Positions 6,799-7,150 of a stretch of DNA of 7,150 nucleotides are shown here, piece by piece. The stretch comes from Anaerolineae bacterium. GTDB taxonomy: Bacteria; Chloroflexota; Anaerolineae; Anaerolineales; Anaerolineaceae. Where the stretch lies: positions 1 through 7,150 of the forward strand of contig JACRAG010000193.1 in the NCBI GenBank assembly GCA_016213455.1, read 5' to 3'. Below the pieces are notes generated by a model, which saw only the letters and a list, made by a program, of their open reading frames with translations, did no database searches and was not told where the DNA came from. Made by a program: the position numbers and the translations under genes. How positions within the stretch are numbered: the first letter of the stretch is position 1; each line of letters begins with the position of its first letter.

Positions 6799-7150
6799 TT
6801 ATATCTCACTGCCGAAGTTGAGCCGCAGCAGATACGAGTCTGTGCGGATCTCCATTTCTTTGCAGGGCAATGCTGCCTGGGTGAAGGGGTTGTCATAGTG
6901 GGGGAAGCCCGAAAGTGACTGCTCCTCGCCATTGACCAGGAACACACCGCTCCAGCCAAAAGCCAGCCGGTCGCCGCGCAGGGTGGCGCAGCGCGCTTCC
7001 AGCCCATCAAAAGAGGTTTCCACCGCTTTGACGGCTGACTGGAAATCCCCAAAGCCGCCGTCCACGGCTTCACGTCCCATGCGGCACACCCACACGGCTT
7101 TGCCCTCACCGCCGCGCAGTTCGCGGTGCGCATACCGCCCGCCATCCACC
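6799..7150 (-). CDS. C-terminal part of an unrecognised protein
   Basis: A frame open to the right window edge encodes about 117 residues and ends at TAA (6801-6799). The only early start-like codon is GTG at 7149. It has no visible ribosome binding site because the window ends there, and the frame runs on past it, so I read this as the end of a longer gene. I do not recognise the family. The sequence is soluble, without membrane segments. It shows short alternating hydrophobic stretches (AVWVCRMG, LRGDRLAFGWSGVFLVNG, EIRTDSYLLRLNFG) that suggest a beta-rich C-terminal domain. That is inference. An intrinsic terminator starts nine bases after the stop, so the gene is probably not cotranscribed with the importer. 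A second frame covering much of the same stretch (7145-6735) was discarded because it would run through the terminator. Coding confidence is good; the function is unknown. Confidence 0.7.
   Translation of the reverse strand, partial: VDGGRYAHRELRGGEGKAVWVCRMGREAVDGGFGDFQSAVKAVETSFDGLEARCATLRGDRLAFGWSGVFLVNGEEQSLSGFPHYDNPFTQAALPCKEMEIRTDSYLLRLNFGSEI

Noticed and set aside
6735..7145. A 136-codon minus-strand frame overlapping the partial upstream gene.
   Set aside because: It would read through the intrinsic terminator at 6762-6789 and has low-complexity Ala/Trp/Ser-rich content. The frame ending at 6799, just before the terminator, is the better gene.

Overview
The window holds one ABC importer operon of the dipeptide/oligopeptide/nickel (Dpp/Opp) type. 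All genes lie on the minus strand, so transcription runs from high to low coordinates. The operon order is: a large lipoprotein substrate-binding protein (6561-4492), a DppB-type permease (4254-3256), a DppC-type permease (3256-2090), a DppD-type ATPase (2063-1026) and a DppF-type ATPase (998-1). The last is cut by the window edge close to its C-terminus. Together they form a complete importer: a tethered receptor, a two-permease channel and two different ATPases. Upstream, ending at 6799, is the C-terminal part of an unrecognised gene on the same strand. A clean intrinsic terminator (6762-6789) separates it from the operon.

The binding protein points to a Chloroflexota bacterium (Anaerolineae or a relative), with moderate confidence. 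It has a twin-arginine RRDFLK leader ending in a lipoprotein cysteine, then a long Ala/Glu/Gln/Pro-rich tether and a receptor of nearly 700 residues. This is the style of many binding proteins in that phylum. The lineage was inferred from style only, with no database search. The substrate cannot be read from the sequence. Members of this family carry peptides, but in some thermophiles related transporters carry oligosaccharides.

Layout: 1-998 ATPase 2 (partial); 999-1025 short gap with a ribosome binding site; 1026-2063 ATPase 1; 2064-2089 short gap; 2090-3256 permease 2, whose start overlaps the permease 1 stop by one base (TGATG); 3256-4254 permease 1; 4255-4491 a structured intergenic region; 4492-6561 binding protein; 6562-6761 presumed promoter region; 6762-6789 terminator; 6799-7150 partial unknown gene.

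The least ordinary part is the 237-base gap between the receptor and permease genes. It has two perfect inverted repeats (13-bp and 11-bp stems) followed by the same short tail sequence. A small hairpin also pairs the whole permease Shine-Dalgarno core with bases just before the ATG. This looks like a post-transcriptional control point setting the ratio of receptor to channel. I found no CRISPR array, tRNA, rRNA, insertion sequence or clearly new system. The rest reads as a typical transporter operon.
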